Of a stretch of DNA of 64,000 nt, positions 9,945 through 19,006 are shown in pieces. The position numbers and the translations under genes were made by a program. Position 1 is the first letter of the stretch. The number at the start of each line of letters is the position of its first letter. Under the pieces are notes generated by a model, which saw nothing but the letters and a program-made list of their open reading frames with translations, made no database searches and was not told where the DNA came from. Location: assembly GCF_024198215.1 (NCBI RefSeq), contig NZ_JAKCFA010000019.1:1-64000 (forward strand). The letters are read 5' to 3'. The stretch is from Myxococcus qinghaiensis (GTDB lineage: Bacteria > Myxococcota > Myxococcia > Myxococcales > Myxococcaceae).

Positions 9945-10259
9945 TGGATGGTGATGCCGGGGGCACGGCAACCGAGACCTCGTGCCGGTGGGAATGCCGC
10001 TTCGCTCGCGAGGCGGAGCTGCTCTTCGCGCATCCACCACCCCGGCATCCCCATGCCTGGGCTCGATGCTCTTGCGCTCCCCATCGAGCAGCAGGCCCGC
10101 CACATAGGCCTCCATGGCACGCCTGCGCTCCAGCCGCCCCATTCCCGCCACCATCTCCTCATGAAAGCCGCAAAGCATGTGAGGGGCGAAACCGGAGAGC
10201 GGAGAGAGTCGCCCTCCTGGAAACTCTAGAGCGGAGAAATAGGGACTCTCGGAGAGTGG

Positions 10260-10498
10260 TGTTAACCGCTGTCCCAATGGTTAACAGCACCTGTTAACCG
10301 CTCTCGGTTGCTCTCTCCCCAGATTGGACGAAAGAGAGCTCCAGAAAGCCCAATCTGCGGCCGAAGGGATAGGCAATCGCGTTCTGAGTCGCAGAGCGTC
10401 GAGCGTGTTCTCTGAATCGTCGCAGGGTGAAAACCCTTGTAGTTCAGGGGCTTAAGCACGAGTGTCTAGCGCAATCCATCGCGCGACTCGTGTTAACC
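10260..10498. repeat. Cluster of TGTTAACC octamers, direct and inverted
   Basis: The octamer TGTTAACC occurs at 10260-10267, 10292-10299 and 10491-10498. Its exact inverse GGTTAACA lies at 10279-10286, so the first two form an inverted pair spaced by 11 bases. In GC-rich DNA an AT-centred octamer four times in 240 bases is unexpected. It could be an operator array or replication-type iterons. Confidence 0.4.
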
Positions 10499-10500
10499 GA

Positions 10501-10528
10501 AAAGGCCCTGCCAGTTTGCTAGGCCTTT
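10501..10528. other. Stem-loop, AAAGGCC with GGCCTTT
   Basis: Two perfectly complementary 7-base arms are separated by a 14-base loop. No T-run follows on either strand, so an intrinsic terminator is only one possibility. It starts three bases after the last TGTTAACC box. Confidence 0.25.
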
Positions 10529-10792
10529 CAATCAGCTCCCCGAACGAAGCCCTGCGCGAACTTGTTCTCGGCCTTCTCTCCAGAGACTGCGACGAAAAAC
10601 ACGAGAAAAATCCTGGGGTTAGGCGAATTCGGGAAAATTCGGGGGCCGATTGAGTCTCCGCAAACTTCGGTGCGGCTACCCCCGACTATCGCGAATTGGG
10701 GATGGCGTCCAGAATCCTCTGGGTGCGATGATGTGGGATGTTGGAGCCGCATGGGGCTGGAGGCCCTGGGTTTGTGTCCACCCCTTTCTCTT

Positions 10793-10882
10793 CTGACGGC
10801 TACCTCTGGGGGGATTGCCCCGCCCGTGCCCGACGCGTACTGCGCGCACGGGGGAGCCCCCGTGCGGATGTGGCTGACGCAG
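10793..10882 (+). pseudogene. Short fragment of the 13.5 kb gene family
   Basis: The text around the start of the gene at 13480 recurs here in degraded form. It includes the GATTGCCCCGCCCG block, the CCCGACGC-TACTGC block and the GTGCGGATG start region. The reading frame dies at once. It is the third trace of this family in 9 kb. Confidence 0.4.
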
Positions 10883-10960
10883 TGACCGGATTTGGGTGGG
10901 CACACGAGGTCGAGGGGACTGCCGCCAGTCGTTCGCCCCGACGGCAGTTGCCCGAGGACC

Positions 10961-11956
10961 TCAGGGCTTCAAGCTCCGGACCCGCTTGGAGACCTGCTTC
11001 GCCTTCCGGGTGATTTCGCGCCGGTACCGCTCGCACTCCCTGTTCGACATGCCGAGGTGACGTGCCGCCTCCGCATAGCTGCCGCCCTGCAGGTGCTTCT
11101 CCCAGAGTGAATACGCCTGGGGCGTGAGCTTCTTCTTCAGAGCTGCACGCACGTGCTCGAGCTGTTCGTTTCGCGCGATGTCGTGGTCTGTACGATGCCC
11201 CGTGATGTTGCTCCGCAGGAGTTCGCCCGATGCCTCCTCTTTGATGTCGCTCGGCTGGAGTGCGTCCGGTGCCTCCTCGTTTTCCTGGTTCGACGCGCCC
11301 GCCTCACGCGGAATGACCTGGGCCGTCATTTCGAGGCTGCGACGCCGCGGCGGACGCATTCCGTATTCGTGCGAGCTGGGGTCCTCAGTCGGGTGATTCC
11401 TTGCCCGCCGGACGAAGTTGCGGAGCTTCTCGGCCGGGTTCCGCTCGGCTTGCCATGGCTTCTCCACGAGGGCAGTACCGAGGCGGAAGCTATCTCCCTG
11501 CCGGAGCTTCAAGGAAAGCGCACTTCGGGCGAGCACCTCGACGGCGCCGTAGTGATTCTCCTCGTGCATGCCCCTGAGGGCGAGATGGCACCCGTAGTGG
11601 ACGCCCTGGTGCTTGAGGTAGTCTTGAACGGACTCTCCGTGGGCATCAGCGTTCATCTTCACTTGCACAAGCCAGCGCGCCGTCGGGCTATCGGCGAACT
11701 CGGTGATGGCCGCATGGACGCCGAACAGGAAGTTGCCGAGCTTCGTCCCGAAGGCCTTGACGTCCGGCGGAATGATGTTGGTAGACGATGGGGGAGGGCT
11801 GTCCACCTGCTGGCCCGCCTCCACAAGCCGACGGGTGTAGACCTCGTTGGCTACTGCGGCTGTCGCGTTCACCAACTGCGCAACGCCCTGCAGGAACCCC
11901 GCGAAGACTTCGAGCGGATGCGGGGCAGCGGGGGAAGGACTCGTAGACTCACTCAT
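10961..11956 (-). CDS. DNA-binding protein with a sigma-region-4-like C-terminus
   Basis: About 331 residues. The start ATG at 11956 is preferred over one 45 bases upstream because GGAG lies seven bases before it. The last 70 residues carry a helix-turn-helix resembling sigma-70 region 4: a helix LTPQAYSLWEKHL, then YAEAARHLGMSNRECERYRR. The N-terminal 250 residues, partly low-complexity, do not look like sigma region 2, so it is not a standard ECF sigma factor. It may be a regulator of the surrounding accessory genes. Confidence 0.5.
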   Translation of the reverse strand: MSESTSPSPAAPHPLEVFAGFLQGVAQLVNATAAVANEVYTRRLVEAGQQVDSPPPSSTNIIPPDVKAFGTKLGNFLFGVHAAITEFADSPTARWLVQVKMNADAHGESVQDYLKHQGVHYGCHLALRGMHEENHYGAVEVLARSALSLKLRQGDSFRLGTALVEKPWQAERNPAEKLRNFVRRARNHPTEDPSSHEYGMRPPRRRSLEMTAQVIPREAGASNQENEEAPDALQPSDIKEEASGELLRSNITGHRTDHDIARNEQLEHVRAALKKKLTPQAYSLWEKHLQGGSYAEAARHLGMSNRECERYRREITRKAKQVSKRVRSLKP

Positions 11957-12665
11957 TTGACGTCTCCAAAGGTGGGTGAATGAGGGCGTACGACAGTCCA
12001 AGCTCTGCCCTCATTCTCCATCGGCACGACCCGAGTCGGCTGGGACAGGTTTTTTCACCACTGCCTGCCGTACCGCTCCGCCACCCTTACGCTCCGCATT
12101 TAGGGTGTGGCGGCTTCTGCTAAGGAGTAGGTGTCGGGGCGCTCTATGAGGGTCCCTTCGTTCTTGCTGCAAGCATCCATCGCTGGCCTCGATATTCTGC
12201 TGAACGTGGAGCTAATGCGCCACTCGTGACGCCGCGACCGAGTTCTGGGTAGGTGGAGAGCAAGGCACTGCGGAGGCCGCCAGCTTCGACCTCCTGGCGC
12301 CCGGTCACTGTGCGAGCGTCCACTGCACATGTCGGCGGGGCACCTACCGCAGCATGGCATGGGCCTTCCGTGGCTTCGCGATGTAGGTGGCATCGGTGTC
12401 CGCGTCCGAAGCTTCGGCGGTCGGTGTCGAGCCGGCCGCGCTTCGTTGCCGCTGCCCCAACTCGGCGACTGCATGTTGGGTGGCCCGGCCCTCTCTGCTG
12501 GGCAAGGAGGGCTTTTCGTCGGGCGCCACGTACTTCGAAAAAGTCCCCTGGGAGACACTGCTCCCGAGGGGCTCCTGGACGGACGCGCGTAGCCGAGCCC
12601 AGCCAGGAGGCTACCCGTTATGCTGAGCGTTCAGAGCCATCCTGGCTCGAAGAGAGGGGTTCGTA
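11957..12665. other. Intergenic region without a supported gene
   Basis: Overlapping frames of 60-140 codons occur on both strands, but none has a ribosome-binding site or recognisable sequence. The AT-richer segment just left of 12100 may hold the promoter of the minus-strand regulator gene. Confidence 0.3.
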
Positions 12666-12869
12666 ATGTTGACAGCGATGAACGTCACGCTCGAAGGCAA
12701 GGAGTACTCGCTCTTCGTGGACGGGATGAGAGTGCCGAGCAATCTCGACAAGCTGGCCGTCACGATGCCAGACGGTCGTGAATTGGTGGTCAAGGTTGAG
12801 AGTGCATGGGCCGGCAGCGCTGAAGCCCAGCCTCCCAAGGGCGCCCTCCGCGCTCGCTTCGTGAAGTGA
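12666..12869 (+). CDS. Small hypothetical protein, 67 residues
   Basis: The start at ATG 12666 has GAGAGGGG about nine bases upstream. The product is soluble, mixed alpha/beta, and begins MLTAMNVTLEGKEYSL; it looks like a small beta-rich domain. No family is recognised. The next gene begins seven bases after its stop codon, so the pair form an operon. Confidence 0.55.
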   Translation: MLTAMNVTLEGKEYSLFVDGMRVPSNLDKLAVTMPDGRELVVKVESAWAGSAEAQPPKGALRARFVK

Positions 12870-12875
12870 GGCTCC

Positions 12876-13289
12876 ATGCACTCGCTTTCGATTGAAACGC
12901 GCAGGCTTCTCGAAGAACACTTGAATGAGGTCGATGTCGAGACGGCCGCCGGCCAAAACGCCGTTAAGCAGGTCGTGGGGAGACCAGGCGACCCTCACCA
13001 CGAATTTTATAAGAAGCTCCTCGTCTCGCTCCCTGCAACGCTGGCCGAGGTCGGTGCTCTCCGCACGCGGCTGACGAAGGAGACCGACCACGAGGCGATG
13101 CTCCGCGACGTATGGAAGGCGGCAGGCGAGACGGACGCCGATATGAGGGACGGCGCGTCCGCAACACAGGATGTGTCTCGGGGGAGGGCTGTTGTCCTTC
13201 GCCGGCTCAGCGTCGTGCTTGTGAGGAGGTTGAAGGAAGAGGTTCCTCACGAGACCTACGTGCGCATCTTCGGGAGCCTCTCGTCGTAG
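12876..13289 (+). CDS. Hypothetical protein, 137 residues
   Basis: The gene starts seven bases after the previous one, with GTGAGG as probable ribosome-binding site overlapping that gene's end. The protein is helical and charged, with a C-terminal pair of predicted helices (VVLRRLSVVLVRRLKEEV). There are no membrane segments and no recognised motif. It is likely to function together with the preceding 67-residue protein. Confidence 0.55.
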   Translation: MHSLSIETRRLLEEHLNEVDVETAAGQNAVKQVVGRPGDPHHEFYKKLLVSLPATLAEVGALRTRLTKETDHEAMLRDVWKAAGETDADMRDGASATQDVSRGRAVVLRRLSVVLVRRLKEEVPHETYVRIFGSLSS

Positions 13290-13381
13290 AGCGCTCGTCC
13301 GGTGTCCTACTAGGCTCGCCCCGAGAGAGCTGACGGGTGATTCGCTCGCCGGTCCCCCGCCAGTTAGAGGCTCGTCGGAGC

Positions 13382-13495
13382 TTTCGTTCAGCCGCGTTCA
13401 CCGCTGACGACTACCTCCGTTGGGTGATTGCCCCGCCCGCGCGCCCGACGCCTACTGCTGGCGGAGGAGGAGGCCCTCCATGCGGATGCGCTTGA
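13382..13495 (+). pseudogene. C-terminal scrap of an upstream gene
   Basis: In the frame ending at TGA 13493 the text reads FTADDYLRWVIAPPA followed by a Gly/Pro-rich end that overlaps the start of the next gene by 16 bases. It has no start signal of its own. It looks like the end of a gene once translationally coupled to the gene at 13480. Confidence 0.35.
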
Positions 13496-14301
13496 CGCGG
13501 GATGTGGAGCTGGAGGACGACGGCCAGCGGGAGCTGATGGTGGAGGTCTTCGTCCACGAGCGGCGCGGCGGCGTCGCCGAGCTCCGACCCGCAGGCGCTG
13601 AGTGGTGCGTGCGGTGGTTGCGTGGGACGGCGGACCTCAACCGCCAGGGCAGCGGCACGGCCACGGTGCGGGTGACGGCGCCGGGGCTGTACCGCGTGCG
13701 GAGCGTCGCGAGTGCCCGGCGTGCCCGGGACGCCTACGTCGAGGTGTCGGAGGCGGAGGGGGCCCTCCACGCTACCGTCCTTGGAGTGGACGACGAGGTA
13801 CCACGCACGACGGGGCCCGTGCTTCAGTCCCTGGAGGCGCGTTTCGGCATCACCTCTGCCCGAGCCGAACGCGCGGCCCAGCGGCGTGATGCGGCTGACG
13901 CGCTCGCGGACCAGCTCGAGGCGGGCTGTGTATACGTCGTCCTGCCGCACGTGGTCCTCACAGTGGAGGGGCTGGAAGTTCCGCCCCTCAAGGCCGTCAG
14001 CGACAAGCAGCTCGCCTACGCGCGCGCTGTCCGCGCGAGTGCCGTCCATCGCTTCCTCAGTGTGATGCTGGCGCGCGGCGCGAAGCTGCCACGCTCCAAC
14101 GTCGAGGAGCAGATGCCGATGCTTGCTGGCTGGATGCAGAGCCACCTGCGTGCGGAGACGGAGAGCCACTACTGGCTGGACGGCCAGGTGCGCGCGGCCC
14201 CGGACATCGGCGTGCTGGGCGACGCCTTCCGCGCAGCACGAACCGCGAAGGTGGAGATGCCCGCGGATCCGCTTCTCCACATCGACTTGGCGTGGCCATG
14301 A
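13480..14301 (+). CDS. Hypothetical protein, intact member of a local gene family
   Basis: 273 residues. ATG 13480 is chosen because a GGAGGAGGAGG run ends seven bases upstream. The first half is beta-rich with Arg-rich turns (ELMVEVFVHERRGG, VRVTAPGLYRVRSVASARRARDAYV). The second half is helical (LADQLEAGC, then VVLTVEGLEVPPL). No family is recognised and there is no signal peptide or membrane segment. A second copy about 5.5 kb downstream is truncated at the 5-prime end and frameshifted, and a scrap lies at 10.8 kb. The family therefore seems to be repeatedly duplicated and lost here, as happens with effector or immunity genes; that role is inference only. Confidence 0.6.
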   Translation: MRMRLTRDVELEDDGQRELMVEVFVHERRGGVAELRPAGAEWCVRWLRGTADLNRQGSGTATVRVTAPGLYRVRSVASARRARDAYVEVSEAEGALHATVLGVDDEVPRTTGPVLQSLEARFGITSARAERAAQRRDAADALADQLEAGCVYVVLPHVVLTVEGLEVPPLKAVSDKQLAYARAVRASAVHRFLSVMLARGAKLPRSNVEEQMPMLAGWMQSHLRAETESHYWLDGQVRAAPDIGVLGDAFRAARTAKVEMPADPLLHIDLAWP

Positions 14302-14352
14302 GCCTGACGATGATTTCGGACCTCCTCGCCAAGCTGACGCCCTGCCTTGAGG

Positions 14353-14808
14353 CTACTCGTCCTGCGCGACGACCTGCGCCTCGGGAATGGCGCCAGCAGG
14401 AATCTTGATGACCTCGACCGTGAGGGAACCGCTGTTGTCGCCATACTTCGTGTCGTAGACCTTCACCTTCACCGAGCCGGTGTTCTCGTCAGCCACGAAG
14501 TAGGCCTTCTTGCCGACTTGGATGTTCCCCGATTCTGCGCCCACCTTCATGACGAGCATTCCGTAGCCGTTGCCCGGGGCCCCGTTCGCATCCACCGCGC
14601 CAGTCCACGAGCCGACCACCACCTGGCCCGCAGCCTTGATGAGTAGGATGTCGCCTTTGGCGACCTTCAGGTCCACCGACGTCCACTCATCGTTCTTCCC
14701 GCTCACCGTCACCTGCTTGCGCACAATGGCGTCGGCGGCAGGTTCGGCGGCGACCACCAAGGCGGGGCTCATCAGAAGTGCGGCACAGAGGGTAGCCGTG
14801 AGACGCAT
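14353..14808 (-). CDS. Secreted LecA (PA-IL)-like lectin domain protein
   Basis: 151 residues. ATG 14808 is preferred to the ATG 15 bases upstream because GGAGG lies between them at the right distance. A signal peptide is evident (MRLTATLCAALLMSPALVVA then AEP). The mature part resembles the galactophilic lectin LecA: GDILLIKAAGQVVVGSW, YGMLVMKVG, and near the end VYDTKYGDNSGSLTVEV. In LecA the equivalent loop carries the Asp, Thr and Asn residues that bind calcium and galactose. Here Asp and Asn are kept but the loop is shorter and one Asn is Asp, so sugar binding may differ. Likely exported to the periplasm or medium. Confidence 0.65.
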   Translation of the reverse strand: MRLTATLCAALLMSPALVVAAEPAADAIVRKQVTVSGKNDEWTSVDLKVAKGDILLIKAAGQVVVGSWTGAVDANGAPGNGYGMLVMKVGAESGNIQVGKKAYFVADENTGSVKVKVYDTKYGDNSGSLTVEVIKIPAGAIPEAQVVAQDE

Positions 14809-15141
14809 CAAGGAATCCTCCAAAAGTATGGTTTCCTAAATCGCAGAAGGCGATGTGGGGCGCAAGCCCCACTGCTGTGGCCGCCGTTGTAATGCAAAGC
14901 CTCCAGCAAGTGGCTGTTGAGTCCATTCGAGTGTGTCGCAACGAGTGCGGCTAGATGAATGGTATGCGCAACATCGGCATCAGGGACTCGCCGGGCTCGT
15001 GCAAGCATCGCTTGCATTGACGGACCTGCTTTAGGTCGGCTCAGTCTGTCGGGCAGGGTCTTGACGCACCCATGACACGAGGACCGAGTCTGTGGGGACG
15101 CGCGCGCTCTGGTGGTGCTGCGTTGGGACGATGGGGGGCGG

Positions 15142-15158
15142 TGATGTAGCCTACATCA
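15142..15158. promoter_or_regulatory. Palindromic operator-like site
   Basis: TGATGTAG and CTACATCA form a perfect 8-base inverted repeat around one central base, 50 bases upstream of the next start codon. It is the only striking signal in the 400-base gap 14809-15207 and is a good candidate for binding by a dimeric repressor or activator. Confidence 0.45.
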
Positions 15159-15207
15159 GGGGGCTCTGCTGAAGACGAAGGGCTTCGCTCTCCCTGGAGG
15201 TTGGGTC

Positions 15208-16449
15208 ATGGCTGACGAGAACGAACGGAACGCCCGGACAGGTGGGGCGCAGGCCGCCGGGGCTCAGGCAGCGAAGGCGGGGGTTAAGGCGGCGGGCGAC
15301 GCGGCGAGGCACAACGTGAAGGCGCATCTCGCCAACGAGCAGCTCGCGTACGGAGAGAAGGTACTCAACCAGATTGGCAGCAAGTTCGCGAAGGCTTCGG
15401 ACGCACAGCTCGGAGGCCGTGCGGCGGAGGCCGCGCACGCTGCAACCTTCAACGCCGATGCCGTGATGAAGGGGCAGCCCCTGCGCGCGCGCACAACGTT
15501 CGAGGCAGGATGCTGCCTGGATACTGCTGACGTGGAGATTCTGCGTAGAGGAAAGGTCGTCGACAACGCGCAGCTCAAGTACCACTCGACTCCCGAATCG
15601 ACGGCGAAGGCGCTGTCGCGACCGAAGTACACGGGGCAGCAGAAGGTCGCGCCTTCGGACCAGCTCGGCGGCGTAGAGCAGACGGCGCACAAGGAAGCGC
15701 TGCGCAACCAGGTGAGGCGGCCTGCTCAGGCGGCGAACTATAAGGACACGGCGCGGCGGGCCAGCGACCGGGTGAAGAGCGGCGCGGTAGAGAGCAAGCC
15801 GCTCGATGTGAAGGGAGCGAAGAAGCTCGGACGCGCAGCGCGCGCTGGTCAGGCGAAGCTTGACCGTGTCCCGACGCGCTCGGTTGCGATGGAGATTGGC
15901 TCAGCGGCGCGTGAAGCGGCCGTGGCGGGTGGCCTCGCGTCGGCTGGCGTTTCCGCGATTGTGAGCGGCGTGGGAAATGCGTTCGCCGTCAGCCGTGGCG
16001 AGATGAGCGTGGGGCAGGCGCTCAAGGCTACTGGCAAGGACACCGGCGTGGCCGCGCTCGACGGTGCGGCGAAGGCGGCCACTGGTGCCGCCCTGAAGGC
16101 GGGGGTCACGGCAATCGCCAAGAGCGCCACCGCGCAGGGCGCCAAGGCGGTGCTGGGTTCCGTTGCGCGCTCGAACGGTGCTTTCGCCGTAGCCGCGGTT
16201 GTGGTCGACGCGGCAGCTGGGGGCTACAAGGTGGCGACCGGCGAACTCTCGGGCGGACAGTATGTCAAGCGGGTGGGTAAGTCGGCGAGTGGCGCGGCCG
16301 GCGGATGGGGTGGGGCGTCCGCAGGCGCCGTGCTTGGGTCGGCGGTTTTTCCGGGGGTAGGCACCCTTGTAGGCGGCGTGCTGGGTGGTATTGCAGGCGC
16401 CGTTGGCGCCAGCGCGGCTTTCGACAGTGTCGTCGGAGGTGACGACTGA
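15208..16449 (+). CDS. Glycine-zipper protein with a possible nuclease-like N-terminal domain
   Basis: 413 residues; GGAGG precedes the ATG by seven bases. Residues about 95-155 contain DTADVEILRRGKVVDNAQLKY followed by a KALSRPKYTGQQKV motif. The acidic residue, strand and Q-x-K arrangement resembles the core of PD-(D/E)XK nucleases, though this is not proof. The last 190 residues are Ala/Gly-rich with repeated small-residue stretches ending GTLVGGVLGGIAGAVGAS, typical of glycine-zipper segments that insert in membranes. The architecture recalls bacteriocins and polymorphic toxins. The convergent TIR gene and the palindrome upstream suggest a controlled defence or conflict gene. Confidence 0.5.
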   Translation: MADENERNARTGGAQAAGAQAAKAGVKAAGDAARHNVKAHLANEQLAYGEKVLNQIGSKFAKASDAQLGGRAAEAAHAATFNADAVMKGQPLRARTTFEAGCCLDTADVEILRRGKVVDNAQLKYHSTPESTAKALSRPKYTGQQKVAPSDQLGGVEQTAHKEALRNQVRRPAQAANYKDTARRASDRVKSGAVESKPLDVKGAKKLGRAARAGQAKLDRVPTRSVAMEIGSAAREAAVAGGLASAGVSAIVSGVGNAFAVSRGEMSVGQALKATGKDTGVAALDGAAKAATGAALKAGVTAIAKSATAQGAKAVLGSVARSNGAFAVAAVVVDAAAGGYKVATGELSGGQYVKRVGKSASGAAGGWGGASAGAVLGSAVFPGVGTLVGGVLGGIAGAVGASAAFDSVVGGDD

Positions 16450-16636
16450 TCCTTGTCGAGCCCAAGACGAGGGCGAAGGTGCAGTGTCCAAAGTGGACGG
16501 TTGTACGCTCTGGGGAGGCCTGTGGTGTCGCCTCCCCAGTCGAGTCTGAGGAATGGTGGACCGCCCAGCTCTTGAACGACGGCTCGCGTCGAACGGAGCA
16601 TCTGGGGTAGCAGGTCGAACGTCCGTCGGGGCCTAC

Positions 16637-17605
16637 TCATCGTTGAAGGGGCGCGATGAACAGTGCCCACAGGTGCTCTGCGGCGCCTTCGTGCGATAGC
16701 TGCTCTCCGCGCGACTGGCCAAAGGACTGCAACCCGGTCGCTTTCAGATAAAGCGACTGGGAGTCGTTATCGACATTCATCATCTCGTTGATGCCACCAC
16801 CGCCGGATCGGTCATACGAGAAGGTGATGGAGCGCCCGAAGCCGCCACCGCCCAGGCAGATGGAGCATTCCGCCAGCCGCCTCCCATTCCTGTAGACGTG
16901 GGCGGCGAAGCGGCGCGCATCAAGTCGCTCGAACCGGGCTTGGATGTCGGAGTTTCGCTGCTGCAACTCGTTCACCGACCCCTCGAAGAACTTGGCCATG
17001 TACTCGAAGGAGTCACGCAGGAACTCGTCCACGTCGAGCTGCGAGAACTCCTTCGTCAATCGCAGGTTGCTGGAGCGTGGCCGGCCGGCAGTCGCCGCTT
17101 CAGGCCGGAGCGTGCTGGGAGCAGGCATGGCTGGCTGTGAGCGAGGAGCACTGGCGGCTGGGGCCGTGCCCAGGGCTTTGACCGCGTCGCGGACCTTGAC
17201 CGCGACATCGGTGAATGCCTCGTCCTCGTTGGGCCACATCGTGATGGCCTTCCCATCTCTCGGAGCGGCCAACAACTTGCTGAAGGGAGCTGTGTGCCAG
17301 TCGCAGGGGCGCAGAATCACCGGGATGACTCGCGCCTTGCGCGCTTCATGGCGCTCCAGCGCACGCATCATCTCCGTCGAGTAGCAGTACTCTGATGCCA
17401 GGAAGTCAGAGCTGACGAGCAGCAGGATGACGTCTGCGGCCTCAATGTGCTCGCTGATGGCGGCGTCGAGTTCGCTGCCTGCCGTGATTCGTCGGTCATG
17501 CCAGGACTCAATGAGTCCCTGCCGCCGGAGCATGGAAAGGTGGGTCTCCAGCTTGTTGCGGAGCACCTCGTCCTGGTGGCTGTAGGAGAAGAAGAGCTTG
17601 GCCAT
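16637..17605 (-). CDS. TIR-domain protein, putative NAD-degrading defence effector
   Basis: 322 residues. The first 150 form a bacterial TIR domain: LFFSYSHQDE at residues 4-13, a BB-loop region SWHDRRITAGSE, and the catalytic-type glutamate E72 in SSDFLASEYCYS. TIR domains with this glutamate are known to cleave NAD in Thoeris and related systems. A Pro/Ala-rich linker leads to a C-terminal domain (about residues 180-322) that is not recognised and may sense the trigger. No ThsA-like partner gene is adjacent; the nearest gene is the convergent glycine-zipper gene. The gene may act alone or through self-association. Confidence 0.75.
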   Translation of the reverse strand: MAKLFFSYSHQDEVLRNKLETHLSMLRRQGLIESWHDRRITAGSELDAAISEHIEAADVILLLVSSDFLASEYCYSTEMMRALERHEARKARVIPVILRPCDWHTAPFSKLLAAPRDGKAITMWPNEDEAFTDVAVKVRDAVKALGTAPAASAPRSQPAMPAPSTLRPEAATAGRPRSSNLRLTKEFSQLDVDEFLRDSFEYMAKFFEGSVNELQQRNSDIQARFERLDARRFAAHVYRNGRRLAECSICLGGGGFGRSITFSYDRSGGGGINEMMNVDNDSQSLYLKATGLQSFGQSRGEQLSHEGAAEHLWALFIAPLQR

Positions 17606-17951
17606 TCAGTGGATCCTCAGGGAAGTGCCTTGAGAGATACCAGCAAAGGATGCGGGGCGGGATGCCGCAGATGGTGCAGCGAGGAGGAGTGCCTCATTCG
17701 CGGCGGGCATGCTCGTTCGGTCGGTTCCATGAATGCCCGCCACTACCCCCAGGCAGGTGTCCGAGTGCTCGGACGGGCGAGTACGGGTAGCTCGCGAGGT
17801 GGCATCCAAGAAGTCTGTAGGGCTGCACGGCTTCGGCACCGGCAACATGTTGGCCAGAGGACCGGCCGCCTGGTGCCATGCCTGGAAGGCTTGTGCCTCG
17901 ATGTGCACCCGTGCTGGAGTTCCAGCCCCAGTTTGTTGGGGGGGCATCTGC
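17606..17951. other. Intergenic region between divergent genes
   Basis: This holds the promoter of the TIR gene (minus strand) and that of the membrane protein gene (plus strand). The downstream frame is open back to 17733, but the ATG at 17952 with a G-rich site before it is a better start. No distinct operator could be identified. Confidence 0.3.
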
Positions 17952-18983
17952 ATGCAGGGACCGAGGACACTTGGTGTGGAGGAGCGCATCGCTCTCCTGG
18001 AGGAGGTGCTCAGGAGCGAGGTGTTGCTAGGGGGGCGCGTTGAGGGCCGAACTGGTGTCTCCGCCACGGTCTCTGCGCGTGGTAGGCGCGTGACGCTCGC
18101 CATCGACGAGTCCGGCCAGGTCCTCGTAGACGGAAAACCTGCGAAGCCTGCGCCGGGCGTGCCCCCCGCTGGCCCTCCACGGCCCGTTCCTCGCGGGATA
18201 AGCATGGATGAGCGAAAAGCCATCCTGGACCGGGTGCTTCAGAATGAATCGTCGCTCGGCGCTATCATCGAGAGTCAGGACGGAGTCTCCGCGCGGCTTG
18301 CGCGTGGGCCTCTGCGCGTCGTGCTCTCGATTGATGAGTTCGGCCAGGTCCTCGTTGATGGGCGACCTGCGCGCCCCGCGGCTCCGGTTGGTCAAGGGCG
18401 GGGCCCTTCACCCGAACCTCACTCTGCTTCGTCTGAACGCAATAGCGGCCTCTTCGGTCTCCTCGAGCGCAACCGCCCCGTGATGTTCTTGTTGGGGCTT
18501 TTCCTCCTCGTAGGGGTTGCTGCGATCCTGACGCCTTCGCGGTCGCAGGGCATCCGTGCCACACAGATGACACGAGACCACGAAATTGAGGCCAGCGCGT
18601 TCTTGTCACAGAGCGCCGGGCCGCTGACGCGCGAGACGATTCGGAAAGCACCGAGGGGCAACTCGGCTTGGGCGAAGTACGCGGCGGCTAGCCATCCTGG
18701 AATTGAGATTGAGGTCCAGGCACGGTGGGAGGGGCCAGAGTTCGACCGGATGATTTCGGCTGCTGATGGTGCGCCCGACGAGGTTGCGGGACGGCGCGTC
18801 TACATGAGTGGCCCAAATGTGTACGACCAGTTCAAAATTCGCTGGGCCGACAATGGGTGGCAGTTCTATGTGCGCGCGACGTACCAGAATGATGCTCAGC
18901 GTGCTGGGGCGGAGAGTGTTGCTCGCTCGGTGGCGGCCGACATCATCACCCGGGGCTCGAGGCTCAAGACCTTTATGGATTGA
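17952..18983 (+). CDS. Membrane protein with two internal repeats
   Basis: About 343 residues from ATG 17952. Two copies of a roughly 55-residue unit follow each other. The first reads RIALLEEVLRSE ... RRVTLAIDESGQVLVDGKPAKPA and the second RKAILDRVLQNE ... RVVLSIDEFGQVLVDGRPARPA. A proline-rich linker follows, then one transmembrane helix (VMFLLGLFLLVGVAAIL), then an extracytoplasmic domain with a DQFKIRWADNGWQFYV stretch. The repeats probably lie in the cytoplasm and the C-terminal domain outside. The repeat family is not recognised. Confidence 0.6.
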   Translation: MQGPRTLGVEERIALLEEVLRSEVLLGGRVEGRTGVSATVSARGRRVTLAIDESGQVLVDGKPAKPAPGVPPAGPPRPVPRGISMDERKAILDRVLQNESSLGAIIESQDGVSARLARGPLRVVLSIDEFGQVLVDGRPARPAAPVGQGRGPSPEPHSASSERNSGLFGLLERNRPVMFLLGLFLLVGVAAILTPSRSQGIRATQMTRDHEIEASAFLSQSAGPLTRETIRKAPRGNSAWAKYAAASHPGIEIEVQARWEGPEFDRMISAADGAPDEVAGRRVYMSGPNVYDQFKIRWADNGWQFYVRATYQNDAQRAGAESVARSVAADIITRGSRLKTFMD

Positions 18984-19006
18984 TGGTTTCGGCTTGAGGT
19001 TGTTGC

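Larger units (their letters stand above)
9945..10960. other. One-kilobase non-coding interval
   Basis: No gene is supported in this interval. It contains a cluster of TGTTAACC octamers (listed separately), a GC-rich stem-loop and a scrap of the gene family found at 13.5 kb. The remainder shows no tRNA, no CRISPR repeats and no long coding frame with a ribosome-binding site. Confidence 0.4.

Noticed and set aside
10600-10700. Possible tRNA-like or attachment-site sequence (GGTTAGGCGAATTCGGG)
   Set aside because: No cloverleaf can be folded, no CCA-type acceptor pairing is seen, and no direct repeat of it was found at the right margin.
12253-12666. A 137-codon plus-strand frame in the 12 kb gap
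   Set aside because: No ribosome-binding site and Arg/Ser/Pro-rich text; equally long frames exist on the opposite strand.
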